Source of the DNA: Nocardioides astragali
GTDB taxonomy: Bacteria > Actinomycetota > Actinomycetes > Propionibacteriales > Nocardioidaceae
Direction: 5' to 3'
NCBI RefSeq assembly: GCF_024436375.1
Contig: NZ_JAFMZM010000006.1
Coordinates: forward strand, 248,001-312,000
Length of the DNA: 64,000 nt
How positions within the stretch are numbered: the first letter of the stretch is position 1; the number at the start of each line of letters is the position of its first letter. A program made the position numbers and the translations under genes. Below are positions 26,515 through 35,171 of the stretch, piece by piece. Below the pieces are notes generated by a model, which searched no databases, had not been told where the DNA came from, and worked only from the letters and a program-made list of their open reading frames with translations.

Positions 26515-28017
26515 GTGGAGATCCCCGAGAAGTTCGCTGCCCTGGGCCTCACCTACGACGACGTGCTGCTGCTGCCGGGCGAGTCCGACCTCGCGCCGAG
26601 CGACATCGACACCACCACGCGCCTGACGCGCGAGATCTCCGTCAGGGTGCCGCTGATCAGCGCCGCGATGGACACCGTCACCGAGTCGCGCATGGCGATC
26701 GCGATGGCCCGCGAGGGCGGCATGGGCGTCCTGCACCGCAACCTCTCGATCGAGGACCAGGCGCGCCAGGTCGACCTGGTGAAGCGGACCCAGACCGGGA
26801 TCATCTCCAACCCCGTCACCATCGGTCCCGACGCGACGCTGGAGGAGCTCGACCGGATCTGCGGCGAGTACCGCGTCTCGGGCCTGCCCGTCGTCGACCT
26901 CGACGACCGGCTCCTCGGCATCATCACCAACCGCGACCTGCGCTTCACCCCGGTGGCGGAGTGGGCGACCACCAAGGTCACGGAGGTGATGACCAGCGAG
27001 GGCCTGATCACCGGTCCGATCGGCATCTCCCGCGAGGAGGCCACCTCCCTCCTGCGCGCCCACAAGCGCGAGCGGCTGCCGCTCGTCGACGCGGACGGTC
27101 GCCTCGGTGGACTGATCACGGTCAAGGACTTCGTCAAGGGCGAGCAGTTCCCCCACGCGTCGTACGACGCCGACGGGCGCCTGCTCGTGGGCGCGGCGAT
27201 CGGCTACTTCGGCGACGCCTGGGAGCGCGCGACCACGCTCGTCGAGGCCGGGGTCGACGTGCTGGTCGCCGACACCGCCCACGGACACGTCCACCTGCTG
27301 CTCGACATGGTGCGCCGGCTCAAGACCGACCCCGCGACCCGGCACGTGCAGGTCATCGGCGGCAACGTCGCCACGCGCGATGGCGCCCAGGCCTTCGTGG
27401 ACGCCGGTGCCGACGCCGTCAAGGTCGGGGTCGGACCGGGTTCGATCTGCACCACCCGCGTCGTCACCGGTGTGGGCGTGCCGCAGGTGACCGCGGTCCA
27501 CGAGGCGTCGCTGGCCACCAAGCCGGCGGGCGTCCCGCTGATCGCCGACGGGGGCATGAAGCACTCCGGCGAGATCGCCAAGGCGCTCGTCGCCGGCGCG
27601 GACTCGGTGATGGTGGGCTCGATGCTGGCCGGCTGCGAGGAGTCTCCGGGCGAGGTCGTCTTCGTCAACGGCAAGCAGTTCAAGTCCTACCGCGGCATGG
27701 GCTCGCTCGCGGCGATGAGCAGCCGCGGCAAGAAGTCCTACTCCAAGGACCGCTACTTCCAGGCCGAGGTCGCCAGCGACGACAAGATCGTGCCCGAGGG
27801 CATCGAGGGCCAGGTCGCCTACCGCGGGCCGCTGTCCGCGGTCGCCCACCAGCTCGTCGGCGGGCTCAACCAGTCGATGTTCTACGTCGGCGCGCGCACC
27901 ATCCCCGAGCTGCAGGACAAGGGCCGGTTCGTCCGGATCACCTCAGCCTCGCTCAAGGAGAGCCACCCGCACGGCGTGCAGATGACCGTCGAGGCGCCCA
28001 ACTACTCCGGAGCCTGA
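26515..28017 (+). CDS. guaB: Inosine-5'-monophosphate dehydrogenase
   Basis: IMP to XMP, the committed step to GMP; 500 residues, full-length. The TIM barrel is split by two CBS domains (about 95-205). The catalytic loop GVGPGSICTTRVVTG gives Cys312. Other signatures: GLTYDDVLLLPGESD, IADGGMKHSGEIAKAL, GSMLAGCEESPGE and the flap YRGMGSLAAM. GTG start at 26515, preceded by TAGAAT and no ribosome site, suggests a leaderless mRNA. guaB3 and guaA lie downstream within 11 kb. Confidence 0.97.
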   Translation: MEIPEKFAALGLTYDDVLLLPGESDLAPSDIDTTTRLTREISVRVPLISAAMDTVTESRMAIAMAREGGMGVLHRNLSIEDQARQVDLVKRTQTGIISNPVTIGPDATLEELDRICGEYRVSGLPVVDLDDRLLGIITNRDLRFTPVAEWATTKVTEVMTSEGLITGPIGISREEATSLLRAHKRERLPLVDADGRLGGLITVKDFVKGEQFPHASYDADGRLLVGAAIGYFGDAWERATTLVEAGVDVLVADTAHGHVHLLLDMVRRLKTDPATRHVQVIGGNVATRDGAQAFVDAGADAVKVGVGPGSICTTRVVTGVGVPQVTAVHEASLATKPAGVPLIADGGMKHSGEIAKALVAGADSVMVGSMLAGCEESPGEVVFVNGKQFKSYRGMGSLAAMSSRGKKSYSKDRYFQAEVASDDKIVPEGIEGQVAYRGPLSAVAHQLVGGLNQSMFYVGARTIPELQDKGRFVRITSASLKESHPHGVQMTVEAPNYSGA

Positions 28018-28041
28018 CCGGCCCGGGTGCTGCTCGACGCG

Positions 28042-29775
28042 TCAGGGCGTGAAGCCGGCGCGGGTGGGAGCGGAGTCGCCGACCAGGGCCGAGGCCGGCC
28101 GGGTGAGCAGCCGGGCGCGCGCCGCCTGCCGGCTGTCCGCCACGACGAAGATCCCCGCGTTGCTCCGCGTCACCAACCCGGGAGACCGGGTGGGATCGCC
28201 GCTGGACAGGACGCGGACGGGCAGCCGGGAGCGCCTGCCCGGCACGGCTGACCGGACGAGCACCGCGCCGTTCGACAGGGCTCCCGCCACGTGCAGCTCA
28301 CCGGCGATCTCCGCGACCGCGGGCGAGGCGTAGGGCGACCAGCTGCCCGCGACGGTGCCGATCCGCCTCCAGTCCGGTCCCGCGAGCCCGCGGACGGTCA
28401 GCTGCCCGGTGGCGGCGACCTGGTGGAGGTAGGTGGTGCCGTCGCCGGCGCGCGTCAGCGCGGGGGTGGAGGTGATCGAGCCGGCCGGGCCGGGCAGCCG
28501 GACGAGTCGCCCGCGCTCCACGCTCTGGGCGTACGTGGCGCCGCCGGACGTGACGGCCACCAGCCAGGTGCGTCCTGCGCCGTCGTGGCCGAGGACCGGG
28601 GCGGTGTGCGTGGCCCACGACCCTGGCCGGCCGACGCGCAGAGGACGGCTCCAGCGGCGCTCCCGGGTGAGTCGGCGGGTGGACAGGTCGCCGGCGGGGG
28701 AGATGGTGGCCAGCAGCGGACGCCGGGTGCGGGTGAGCGCCAGGGCAGGACTGGAGGTCGGTGCCGCAGTGCCGACGGCGTGGAGCGCGAACCCGGCTCG
28801 GCGCGTGGTGCCGGCGAGCACGCGACCGTCGGTCGTGGTCGCTGCCACCCACGCCTCGCCGCGCGGGTCGAGGACGATCGCGGGGGCTGCGAGCGGGGAG
28901 AAGGCACCGGGCACGCCCACGAGGCGGGCTGGTCGTCCCGGACGAGCCACGCGCAGGGTGCCTGCTGCGTCGACCCGGGCGGTCCACGACTCGCCGAGCC
29001 CGTCGGAGACGGAGACGACCGGGCGGCTCGAGCCGATCAAGGGGGAGGGGGCGACGTCATCGAGGTGGAGGTAGCGGAACTCGCCCACGGGGACGGTGCG
29101 GATCCCGTAGCCACCGGGGGTGGCATGGTTGTACTCCTCGATCGTCACGGTGCCCGGGCCGACGTCGGTCACCCAGGCGACATGGCCGACGCGGCCCGCG
29201 TCCGACTGGGCCACGGCGCCGATCGCGGGGATCGTGTCCACGCGGTAGCCCAGGGTCCGAGCCACGTCGTCCCAGTTCCGCGCGTCACCCCAGTGGTGTC
29301 CTCGGAAGTGGTTGGAGAAGCCCGCCAGCCGGTTGCGCTCCTGCATCCGCCAGGCCACGAAGCTCGTGCAGTTGCGGAGGACGAAGCCCCAGGCATCGCC
29401 GATGGACCCGTTGATCGACCACACGCGTCGCTCGCACGTCGGCTTCGGGCCGCGCGGGTCGTACATGTGGCCGGTGACCGGGTCGAGGACTGGCGGGGGA
29501 GGCGGCGGGGGAGGTGGCGGGGTCGGCACCACCGGGTCGGGGGTCTCGCCGGGCTTGTCGGGGGTCGGGGTGGGAGTCGGCGTGGGTGTCGGGAGCGGGG
29601 GCGGGGGCGGCGGCTCGATCGGCGCCTGCGGGATGATCGGGCACTGGCCCTGCCACGCCCACGGGTAGTCGTCCGAGGCATGCGCAGCCGGTCCGGACGC
29701 GACGAGCAGGGCGGCCGCCACACAGGCGCTCGCCAGACCCGCGGCGACCGCGCGCCGCCCTTGCTTGTTCCCCAC
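28042..29775 (-). CDS. Secreted CHAP-domain protein (putative cell-wall amidase/peptidase)
   Basis: 577 residues. A signal peptide (1-34, GRRAVAAGLASACVAAALLV to AAHA) is followed by a Pro-rich linker with TPTPTPTP and two polyproline runs (about 55-95). A CHAP domain follows: RNCTSFVAWRMQERN (catalytic Cys136) with the histidine in VGHVAWVTDV (about 200) and EEYNHATPGGYG. The last 350 residues are repeated beta-strand units like a sialidase/propeller fold, perhaps wall binding. Likely peptidoglycan hydrolase. I start at GTG 29775, six or seven bases after TACCGT; a longer frame to 29838 lacks a plausible signal. Convergent with guaB, 24 bases apart. Confidence 0.85.
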   Translation of the reverse strand: MGNKQGRRAVAAGLASACVAAALLVASGPAAHASDDYPWAWQGQCPIIPQAPIEPPPPPPLPTPTPTPTPTPDKPGETPDPVVPTPPPPPPPPPPVLDPVTGHMYDPRGPKPTCERRVWSINGSIGDAWGFVLRNCTSFVAWRMQERNRLAGFSNHFRGHHWGDARNWDDVARTLGYRVDTIPAIGAVAQSDAGRVGHVAWVTDVGPGTVTIEEYNHATPGGYGIRTVPVGEFRYLHLDDVAPSPLIGSSRPVVSVSDGLGESWTARVDAAGTLRVARPGRPARLVGVPGAFSPLAAPAIVLDPRGEAWVAATTTDGRVLAGTTRRAGFALHAVGTAAPTSSPALALTRTRRPLLATISPAGDLSTRRLTRERRWSRPLRVGRPGSWATHTAPVLGHDGAGRTWLVAVTSGGATYAQSVERGRLVRLPGPAGSITSTPALTRAGDGTTYLHQVAATGQLTVRGLAGPDWRRIGTVAGSWSPYASPAVAEIAGELHVAGALSNGAVLVRSAVPGRRSRLPVRVLSSGDPTRSPGLVTRSNAGIFVVADSRQAARARLLTRPASALVGDSAPTRAGFTP

Positions 29776-29990
29776 GCTGACCACGGTAGGAATCGACAGC
29801 AGGGCTCGTGGCGGAATGCCGGAAACTGTGGGAAACATGTGGACCAGTCGTCGCGCCTGACCCCCTCAGGGGTGTATGGGGTCAGTCACTGCCACGGTGC
29901 GAGGATCCGGGTCAACGTCTCTCGGTCGTGGAGGCAACGCCGTAGCCACGTTCCGTGGAACGGCCCGCAGGAGTGGTCCAGCCCGGCGGA

Positions 29991-29996
29991 TAGGCT
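29991..29996 (+). promoter_or_regulatory. -10 hexamer of the guaB3 leaderless promoter
   Basis: TAGGCT, 7 bases before ATG 30004, with no Shine-Dalgarno. Confidence 0.5.
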
Positions 29997-30003
29997 CCCC
30001 TGC

Positions 30004-31113
30004 ATGACCGAGATCGAGATCGGCCGTGCCAAGCGCGGTCGCCGCGCCTACTCCTTCGACGACATCGCGATCGTGCCCTCGCGGCGCACCCGCGACCCCG
30101 AGGAGGTCAGCACGGCCTGGCAGATCGACGCCTACCGCTTCGAGATCCCCGTCCTCGCCGCGCCGATGGACTCGGTCATGTCGCCCTCGACGGCGATCGC
30201 GCTCGGCCAGATGGGCGGGCTCGGGGTGCTCAACCTCGAGGGCCTCTGGACCCGGTACGACGACCCCTCCGGCCTGCTCGAGGAGGTCGCGGGCCTCCAG
30301 GGCGCCGACGCGACCCGGCGGATGCAGGAGATCTACGCCGAGCCGATCAAGCCCGAGCTGATCACGGCCCGCCTCAAGGAGGTGCGCGCCGCCGGCGTCA
30401 CGGTCGCCGGATCGCTCTCGCCGCAGCGCACCAAGGAGCACGTCAAGGCGGTCGTCGACGCCGGCGTCGACATGTTCGTCATCCGCGGCACCACAGTCAG
30501 TGCCGAGCACGTCAGCAGCCAGTCGGAGCCGCTGAACCTCAAGGAGTTCATCTACGAGCTCGACGTCCCGGTCATCGTCGGCGGCTGCGCGACCTACCAG
30601 GCCGCGCTGCACCTGATGCGGACCGGCGCGGCCGGCGTCCTGGTCGGCTTCGGCGGGGGCGCCGCGCACACCACCCGCACCGTCCTCGGTGTCGCCGTCC
30701 CGATGGCCAGTGCCGTGGCAGACGTGGCGGCGGCACGCCGCGACTACCTGGACGAGTCCGGCGGTCGCTACGTCCACGTCATCGCCGACGGGTCCATCGG
30801 CAGCTCGGGCGACATCGCCAAGGCGATCGCCTGCGGAGCCGACGCGGTGATGATCGGCTCCCCCCTCGCGCGGGCGAGCGAGGCTCCCGGGCGCGGCTTC
30901 CACTGGGGGAGCGAGGCGACCCACGCCGAGCTGCCGCGCGGCGAGCGCGTGGAGTTCGAGCCGGTGGGGTCGCTGGAGGAGATCATGTTCGGCCCCTCCC
31001 GCGTCGCCGACGGCACGATGAACCTGCTCGGCGCCCTGCGCCGGGCCATGGCGACCACGGGCTACACCGAGCTCAAGGAGTTCCAGCGCATCGAGGTCGT
31101 CGTCCAGCACTGA
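30004..31113 (+). CDS. guaB3: GuaB3-family IMP dehydrogenase-related protein
   Basis: 369 residues; IMPDH/GMPR barrel without CBS domains. YSFDDIAIVPSRRTRD, APMDSVMSPSTAIALGQMGG and HVIADGSIGSSGDIAKAIACG match the family. Where IMPDH has its catalytic cysteine (GSICTTR), this protein reads GGGAAHTTR, with no cysteine. GuaB3 proteins are widespread in actinobacteria and cyanobacteria; a cyanobacterial member was reported as a GMP reductase (recollection), so IMP dehydrogenation should not be assumed. In mycobacteria guaB3 directly follows guaB2; here a CHAP gene has been inserted between them. ATG 30004 behind TAGGCT. Confidence 0.93.
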   Translation: MTEIEIGRAKRGRRAYSFDDIAIVPSRRTRDPEEVSTAWQIDAYRFEIPVLAAPMDSVMSPSTAIALGQMGGLGVLNLEGLWTRYDDPSGLLEEVAGLQGADATRRMQEIYAEPIKPELITARLKEVRAAGVTVAGSLSPQRTKEHVKAVVDAGVDMFVIRGTTVSAEHVSSQSEPLNLKEFIYELDVPVIVGGCATYQAALHLMRTGAAGVLVGFGGGAAHTTRTVLGVAVPMASAVADVAAARRDYLDESGGRYVHVIADGSIGSSGDIAKAIACGADAVMIGSPLARASEAPGRGFHWGSEATHAELPRGERVEFEPVGSLEEIMFGPSRVADGTMNLLGALRRAMATTGYTELKEFQRIEVVVQH

Positions 31114-31158
31114 CGCCGGACCCGGCGCCGGACTGGGCGGGGCTGAGAGACTGTCGGC

Positions 31159-32883
31159 ATGACGCTCGCCAAGGCCCTCGATGCCGACCAGCGCGCCGAC
31201 GCGCTCCAGCACCTCGGGTCCGGAGAGCTCGACGTCCTGGTCGTCGGCGGCGGGATCGTCGGGGTGGGCGCGGCGCTCGATGCCGTGACGCGCGGGCTGA
31301 AGGTCGGCCTGGTCGAGCAGCGTGACATCGCCTCGGGTACGTCCTCGCGCTCGTCCAAGCTCGTCCACGGCGGCCTCCGCTACCTGGAGATGTTCGACTT
31401 CGCCCTCGTCAAGGAGGCGCTGGAGGAGCGTGGCCTGCTGCTGACCCGGCTGGCGCCGCACCTCGTGCGCCCGGTGCCGTTCCTCTACCCGCTCGAGCAC
31501 GCGTGGGAGAGGCCCTACGTCGGGGCCGGCGTCGCGCTCTACGACGCCATGGCGATGGCCGGGAAGTACGACATGGGCGTGCCCCGGCACAAGCACGTCT
31601 TCCGCAAGCAGCTGGCCCGCATGGCCCCCGACATCAGGACCGACAAGCTGCACGGCGCCATCCGCTACTACGACTGCCAGGTCGACGACGCGCGGCTGGT
31701 GATGACCATCGCCCGCACCGCCGCCAACAACGGTGCTCACATCGCCACCCGGACGAAGGTCACCGGCTTCCTGCGGGAGGGGGACGCCGAGGGCGGGAGG
31801 GTCGTGGGCGTCAGCGCTCGCGACCTCGAGGGCCAGCGTGACCTCGAGATCCGCGCCCGGGTGGTGATCAACGCCGCCGGCGTGTGGACCGACCAGGTCC
31901 AGGACCTGATCGGCGGCGAGGCGCAGCTCGACGTCGACGCCAGCAAGGGCATCCACCTCGTGGTGCCGAGGGACCGCATCCGGTCCGCGTGCGGCTTCAT
32001 CACCAAGACCGAGAAGTCGGTGTTGTTCGTCATCCCGTGGGGCCACTTCTGGATCATCGGGACCACCGACACTGCCTGGGACCTCGACCTGGCCCACCCC
32101 GCGGCCAGCCGGACCGACATCGAGTACGTCCTCGGCCACGTCAACAGGCTGCTCAAGGACCCGCTCGACCAGCGCGACGTGGTCGGCGTGTACGCCGGGC
32201 TCCGGCCGCTGCTCAAGCCGATGCGCAAGGAGGGCGAGATGGGGGAGACCACCAAGCTCTCCCGCGAGCACACGGTCACCAACCCGGTGCCGGGCCTCGT
32301 GCTGGTCGCCGGCGGCAAGCTGACGACGTACCGGGTCATGGCGAAGGACGCGGTCGACCACGCCATCCGCGACTTCGACGCGACCCCCGCCTCGATCACC
32401 GACCAGGTGCCGCTGATGGGCGCCTGGGGCTTCGAGGCGCGCACCAACCAGCGGGTCGCCCTCAGCCGGTCGTCCGGTCTCGACATCGGCGTGATCGACC
32501 ACCTGCTGGGGCGCTACGGCGGTCTCGTCGAGGAGGTCCTCGCCCTGATCCACCGGCGTCCGGACCTGGGGGAGCCCCTTCCCGGGGCGGAGCACTACCT
32601 GCGCGCCGAGGTGCTCTACGCCGTCACGCACGAGGGCGCCCGCCACCTCGACGACGTGCTGGCGCGGCGCACGCGCGTGTCGATCGAGACCTTCGACCGC
32701 GGCATCGTCGCCGCCCGCCCGGCCGCGGAGCTGATGGCCGAGGCGCTGGGCTGGGACGACGCCCAGCGCGACGACGAGGTCGACCACTACCTGCGGCGCG
32801 TCGAGGCCGAGCGCCAGAGCCAGCTGATGCCGACCGACCAGGAGGCGGACGAGGCGCGGGTCCAGGCGCCGGAGATCGTCTGA
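31159..32883 (+). CDS. glpD: Glycerol-3-phosphate dehydrogenase (FAD-dependent)
   Basis: 574 residues, normal length. It oxidises sn-glycerol-3-phosphate to DHAP, passing electrons to the quinone pool at the membrane. FAD-binding VLVVGGGIVGVGAALDA (about 26-42), SGTSSRSSKLVHGGLRYLE, the second FAD segment RARVVINAAGVWTD, and GLRPLLKP and GGKLTTYRVMAKDAVD are all present, plus the C-terminal helical domain. ATG 31159, 45 bases after guaB3; the weak hexamer GAGACT lies 6 bases before it. No glycerol kinase or facilitator is nearby. Confidence 0.96.
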   Translation: MTLAKALDADQRADALQHLGSGELDVLVVGGGIVGVGAALDAVTRGLKVGLVEQRDIASGTSSRSSKLVHGGLRYLEMFDFALVKEALEERGLLLTRLAPHLVRPVPFLYPLEHAWERPYVGAGVALYDAMAMAGKYDMGVPRHKHVFRKQLARMAPDIRTDKLHGAIRYYDCQVDDARLVMTIARTAANNGAHIATRTKVTGFLREGDAEGGRVVGVSARDLEGQRDLEIRARVVINAAGVWTDQVQDLIGGEAQLDVDASKGIHLVVPRDRIRSACGFITKTEKSVLFVIPWGHFWIIGTTDTAWDLDLAHPAASRTDIEYVLGHVNRLLKDPLDQRDVVGVYAGLRPLLKPMRKEGEMGETTKLSREHTVTNPVPGLVLVAGGKLTTYRVMAKDAVDHAIRDFDATPASITDQVPLMGAWGFEARTNQRVALSRSSGLDIGVIDHLLGRYGGLVEEVLALIHRRPDLGEPLPGAEHYLRAEVLYAVTHEGARHLDDVLARRTRVSIETFDRGIVAARPAAELMAEALGWDDAQRDDEVDHYLRRVEAERQSQLMPTDQEADEARVQAPEIV

Positions 32884-32896
32884 GCGCCCGGGCGCG

Positions 32897-33418
32897 TCAG
32901 AGACGCTGGATCGGCCCGGGCGACGCCAGGCCGAAGGCCTCGCGCAGGCCGGACGGCTGGCCCGAGGCCTCGAGCGCGTCCGCGGACTTGCCGACCGGCC
33001 GGGCCCAGGGCCACACGTGCACGCCCATGAGGACCAGCGAGACCAGCGCACCGACCGCGTAGACGAGGAAGCCGCCCTCGGGCAGCACGAACGCGAGGCC
33101 GATCGACGCGATGGCGACGGCCTCACAGATGGCGAACCGCAGGATCATCCCGGTCTGGTAGCGCACCTTGGCCTGGGCGGCGGCCTGGTCGTCGTCGACG
33201 GAGGGGTCGAGAGGGACCGTGCGGTAGCCGATCGCCTCCAGCGTGAGGTGCACCGCCACCCCGGCCACGATCTGCGCGAGCGGGACCCAGGCCGCGGGTG
33301 CCTCGTCGGTCGGCAGCACGAAGGACAGCGCCAGGCCGAGGACGACCAGCCCGCCCATGAGGGATCCGGTCAGGATGCGGTGCTGGGAAGGGAACGGATC
33401 GGGCGACTCGGACGACAT
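32897..33418 (-). CDS. Membrane protein of unknown function
   Basis: 173 residues with four probable membrane segments: LTGSLMGGLVVLGLALSFV, WVPLAQIVAGVAVHL, FAICEAVAIASIGLAF and VYAVGALVSLVLMGVHVWPW. A cytosolic loop between the second and third carries VDDDQAAAQAKVRYQTGM. No family recognised. It lies convergent with glpD (13 bases apart) and divergent from the dehydrogenase gene. Confidence 0.82.
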   Translation of the reverse strand: MSSESPDPFPSQHRILTGSLMGGLVVLGLALSFVLPTDEAPAAWVPLAQIVAGVAVHLTLEAIGYRTVPLDPSVDDDQAAAQAKVRYQTGMILRFAICEAVAIASIGLAFVLPEGGFLVYAVGALVSLVLMGVHVWPWARPVGKSADALEASGQPSGLREAFGLASPGPIQRL

Positions 33419-33456
33419 GGAGCGACCCTAGCGAGTGGCGCGGTCCCGCCCCCGCA

Positions 33457-33500
33457 TTGGACAAATAGTCCCGAAGTGTCAAATGCTGGGACGAAGTGAC
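33457..33500. promoter_or_regulatory. Repeat-containing intergenic segment upstream of the gabD2-like gene
   Basis: GGAC-AAATA-GTCC (33459-33471) is a palindrome, overlapped by CCGAAGTGTC (33471-33480) and followed by ACGAAGTGAC (33491-33500). The two CGAAGTG copies are spaced exactly 20 bp, two helical turns. A tandem operator for a regulator of the dehydrogenase/GMC pair or of the divergent membrane gene is plausible. Confidence 0.45.
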
Positions 33501-33530
33501 CAACCAGTAGCAACCGCGTCGACGCCGTCC

Positions 33531-33536
33531 TACTCT
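33531..33536 (+). promoter_or_regulatory. -10 hexamer of the dehydrogenase gene's leaderless promoter
   Basis: TACTCT ends 6 bases before ATG 33543. Confidence 0.45.
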
Positions 33537-33542
33537 GCAGGG

Positions 33543-35171
33543 ATGAGCGAGCAGAGCCCGACCACCCCGGGGCGCCCCGGCCACATCACCGACGGCCCGG
33601 CCGACCCCGAGCACGACAGCAGCGCGGCCTACGGCCTCGACCGCTCGTACGTCGCCAGCCTGACCCGCCGCGTGGCGAGCACCTCCGGCGAGACGCACGC
33701 CGTGTCGTCGCCGATCGGCCACACCCCGCTCGCGCACGTGCCGCAGTCGAGCCAGGCCGACGTGGCCGACGCGTTCGCGCGCGCCCGCAAGGCGCAGGTG
33801 TCGTGGGCAGCCACGACGATCGACCAGCGCGCCGCCTGCCTGCTCCGCCTGCACGACCTGCTCCTCGACCGCCAGGACGAGCTGATCGACCTCGTCGTGT
33901 GGGAGTCGGGCAAGGCCCGCAAGGACGCCTACCTCGAGGTGGCCCACCTCGCGCTGACCGCGCGCTACTACGCCCGCACCGCGCACGAGCACCTCGACAC
34001 GCAGCGCGTCGGTGGCATGTTTCCCCTCCTCACCCGGGCCGAGGTCCACCGCGTGCCCAAGGGCGTCGTCGGGATCATCTCGCCCTGGAACTACCCCCTC
34101 ACCATGGCTCTGTGCGACGGCCTCCCGGCCCTGCTCGCCGGCAACGCGGTGGTCGCCAAGCCCGACGCGCAGACGATGCTCACCGCGCTGCTCGCCGTGC
34201 AGCTCCTGGACGAGGCCGGCTTCCCGCCCGAGGTGTGGCAGGTCGTCGCCGGGCCCGGTCCGGAGATCGGCGGCGCCTTGGTCGCCGCGGCCGACTACAT
34301 CTGCTTCACCGGCTCCACCGCGACCGGCAAGCTGATCGCCCGCCAGTGCGCCGACCGGCTGGTCGGCTGCTCGCTGGAGCTCGGCGGCAAGAACCCGATG
34401 CTGGTCCTGCGCGACGCAGACGTCCAGCGCGCGGCGGAGGGCGCCACCCGCGCCGTGTTCTCCAACGCCGGGCAGCTCTGCGTCTCGATGGAGCGACTCT
34501 TCGTCGCCGACCAGGTCTACGACAGGTTCGTCGACGCCTTCGTCTCCCGGACGGAGGCCATGACGCTGGGAGCCGGCCACGACTGGAGCGTCGACATGGG
34601 GTCCCTCATCTCCCAGGCCCAGCTCGACACCGTGACCGCCCATGTCGAGGACGCGGTCGCCAAGGGCGCGCAGGTCCTCACCGGCGGCCGGGCGCGCCCC
34701 GACCTCGGCCCGTTCGTCTACGAGCCGACGATTCTCGAGGGGGTCTCCGCCGACATGCAGTGCTTCGGCCACGAGACGTTCGGCCCCGTCGTCGCGCTCT
34801 ACCGGTTCCACAGCGAGGACGAGGCGGTCGAGCGCGCCAACGACGGGTCGTACGGCCTCAACGCCTCGGTCTACACCCGTGACGGGGCGCGCGGCCGGGC
34901 ACTCGCGCGCCGGATCAAGTGCGGCACGGTCAACGTCAACGAGGCCTTCGGCGCGACGTTCGGCTCGCTCGGTGCGCCCATGGGCGGCATGCGCGAGTCG
35001 GGCATGGGTCGTCGCCAGGGAGCCGAGGGGATCCACCGCTACACCGAGGCGCAGTCGGTCGCCACGCAGCGACTCGTCCCGATCGCGCCGATGTTCGGGA
35101 TGTCGGAGGAGGTCAACGCCAAGGTGCTGACCGCGTCGCTCCGGCTGCTCAACAAGTTGGGACGTGCGTGA
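33543..35171 (+). CDS. gabD2: Succinate-semialdehyde dehydrogenase (NADP+), GabD2-like
   Basis: 542-residue aldehyde dehydrogenase. VGIISPWNYPLTMALCDGLP (about 176-195), FTGSTATGK (cofactor loop), LELGGKNPML (catalytic Glu279) and NAGQLCVSMERL (nucleophile Cys313) are visible, as well as the C-terminal GGMRESGMGRRQG. The subclass resembles mycobacterial GabD2, which oxidises succinate semialdehyde; substrate is inferred from similarity. ATG 33543 behind TACTCT; the 30-residue N-terminal extension is normal here. The GMC gene overlaps its stop in GTGA, so the two enzymes are made together. Confidence 0.9.
   Translation: MSEQSPTTPGRPGHITDGPADPEHDSSAAYGLDRSYVASLTRRVASTSGETHAVSSPIGHTPLAHVPQSSQADVADAFARARKAQVSWAATTIDQRAACLLRLHDLLLDRQDELIDLVVWESGKARKDAYLEVAHLALTARYYARTAHEHLDTQRVGGMFPLLTRAEVHRVPKGVVGIISPWNYPLTMALCDGLPALLAGNAVVAKPDAQTMLTALLAVQLLDEAGFPPEVWQVVAGPGPEIGGALVAAADYICFTGSTATGKLIARQCADRLVGCSLELGGKNPMLVLRDADVQRAAEGATRAVFSNAGQLCVSMERLFVADQVYDRFVDAFVSRTEAMTLGAGHDWSVDMGSLISQAQLDTVTAHVEDAVAKGAQVLTGGRARPDLGPFVYEPTILEGVSADMQCFGHETFGPVVALYRFHSEDEAVERANDGSYGLNASVYTRDGARGRALARRIKCGTVNVNEAFGATFGSLGAPMGGMRESGMGRRQGAEGIHRYTEAQSVATQRLVPIAPMFGMSEEVNAKVLTASLRLLNKLGRA

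Noticed and set aside
28291..30003. Long N-terminal extension of guaB3
   Set aside because: Antisense of the CHAP gene; guaB3 homologues start at the equivalent of ATG 30004.
29866..33126. Open frame of 1086 codons on the minus strand
   Set aside because: It lies opposite guaB3 and glpD, which are clear enzymes; its translation is an Arg/His/Gly/Asp-rich shadow typical of very GC-rich DNA.
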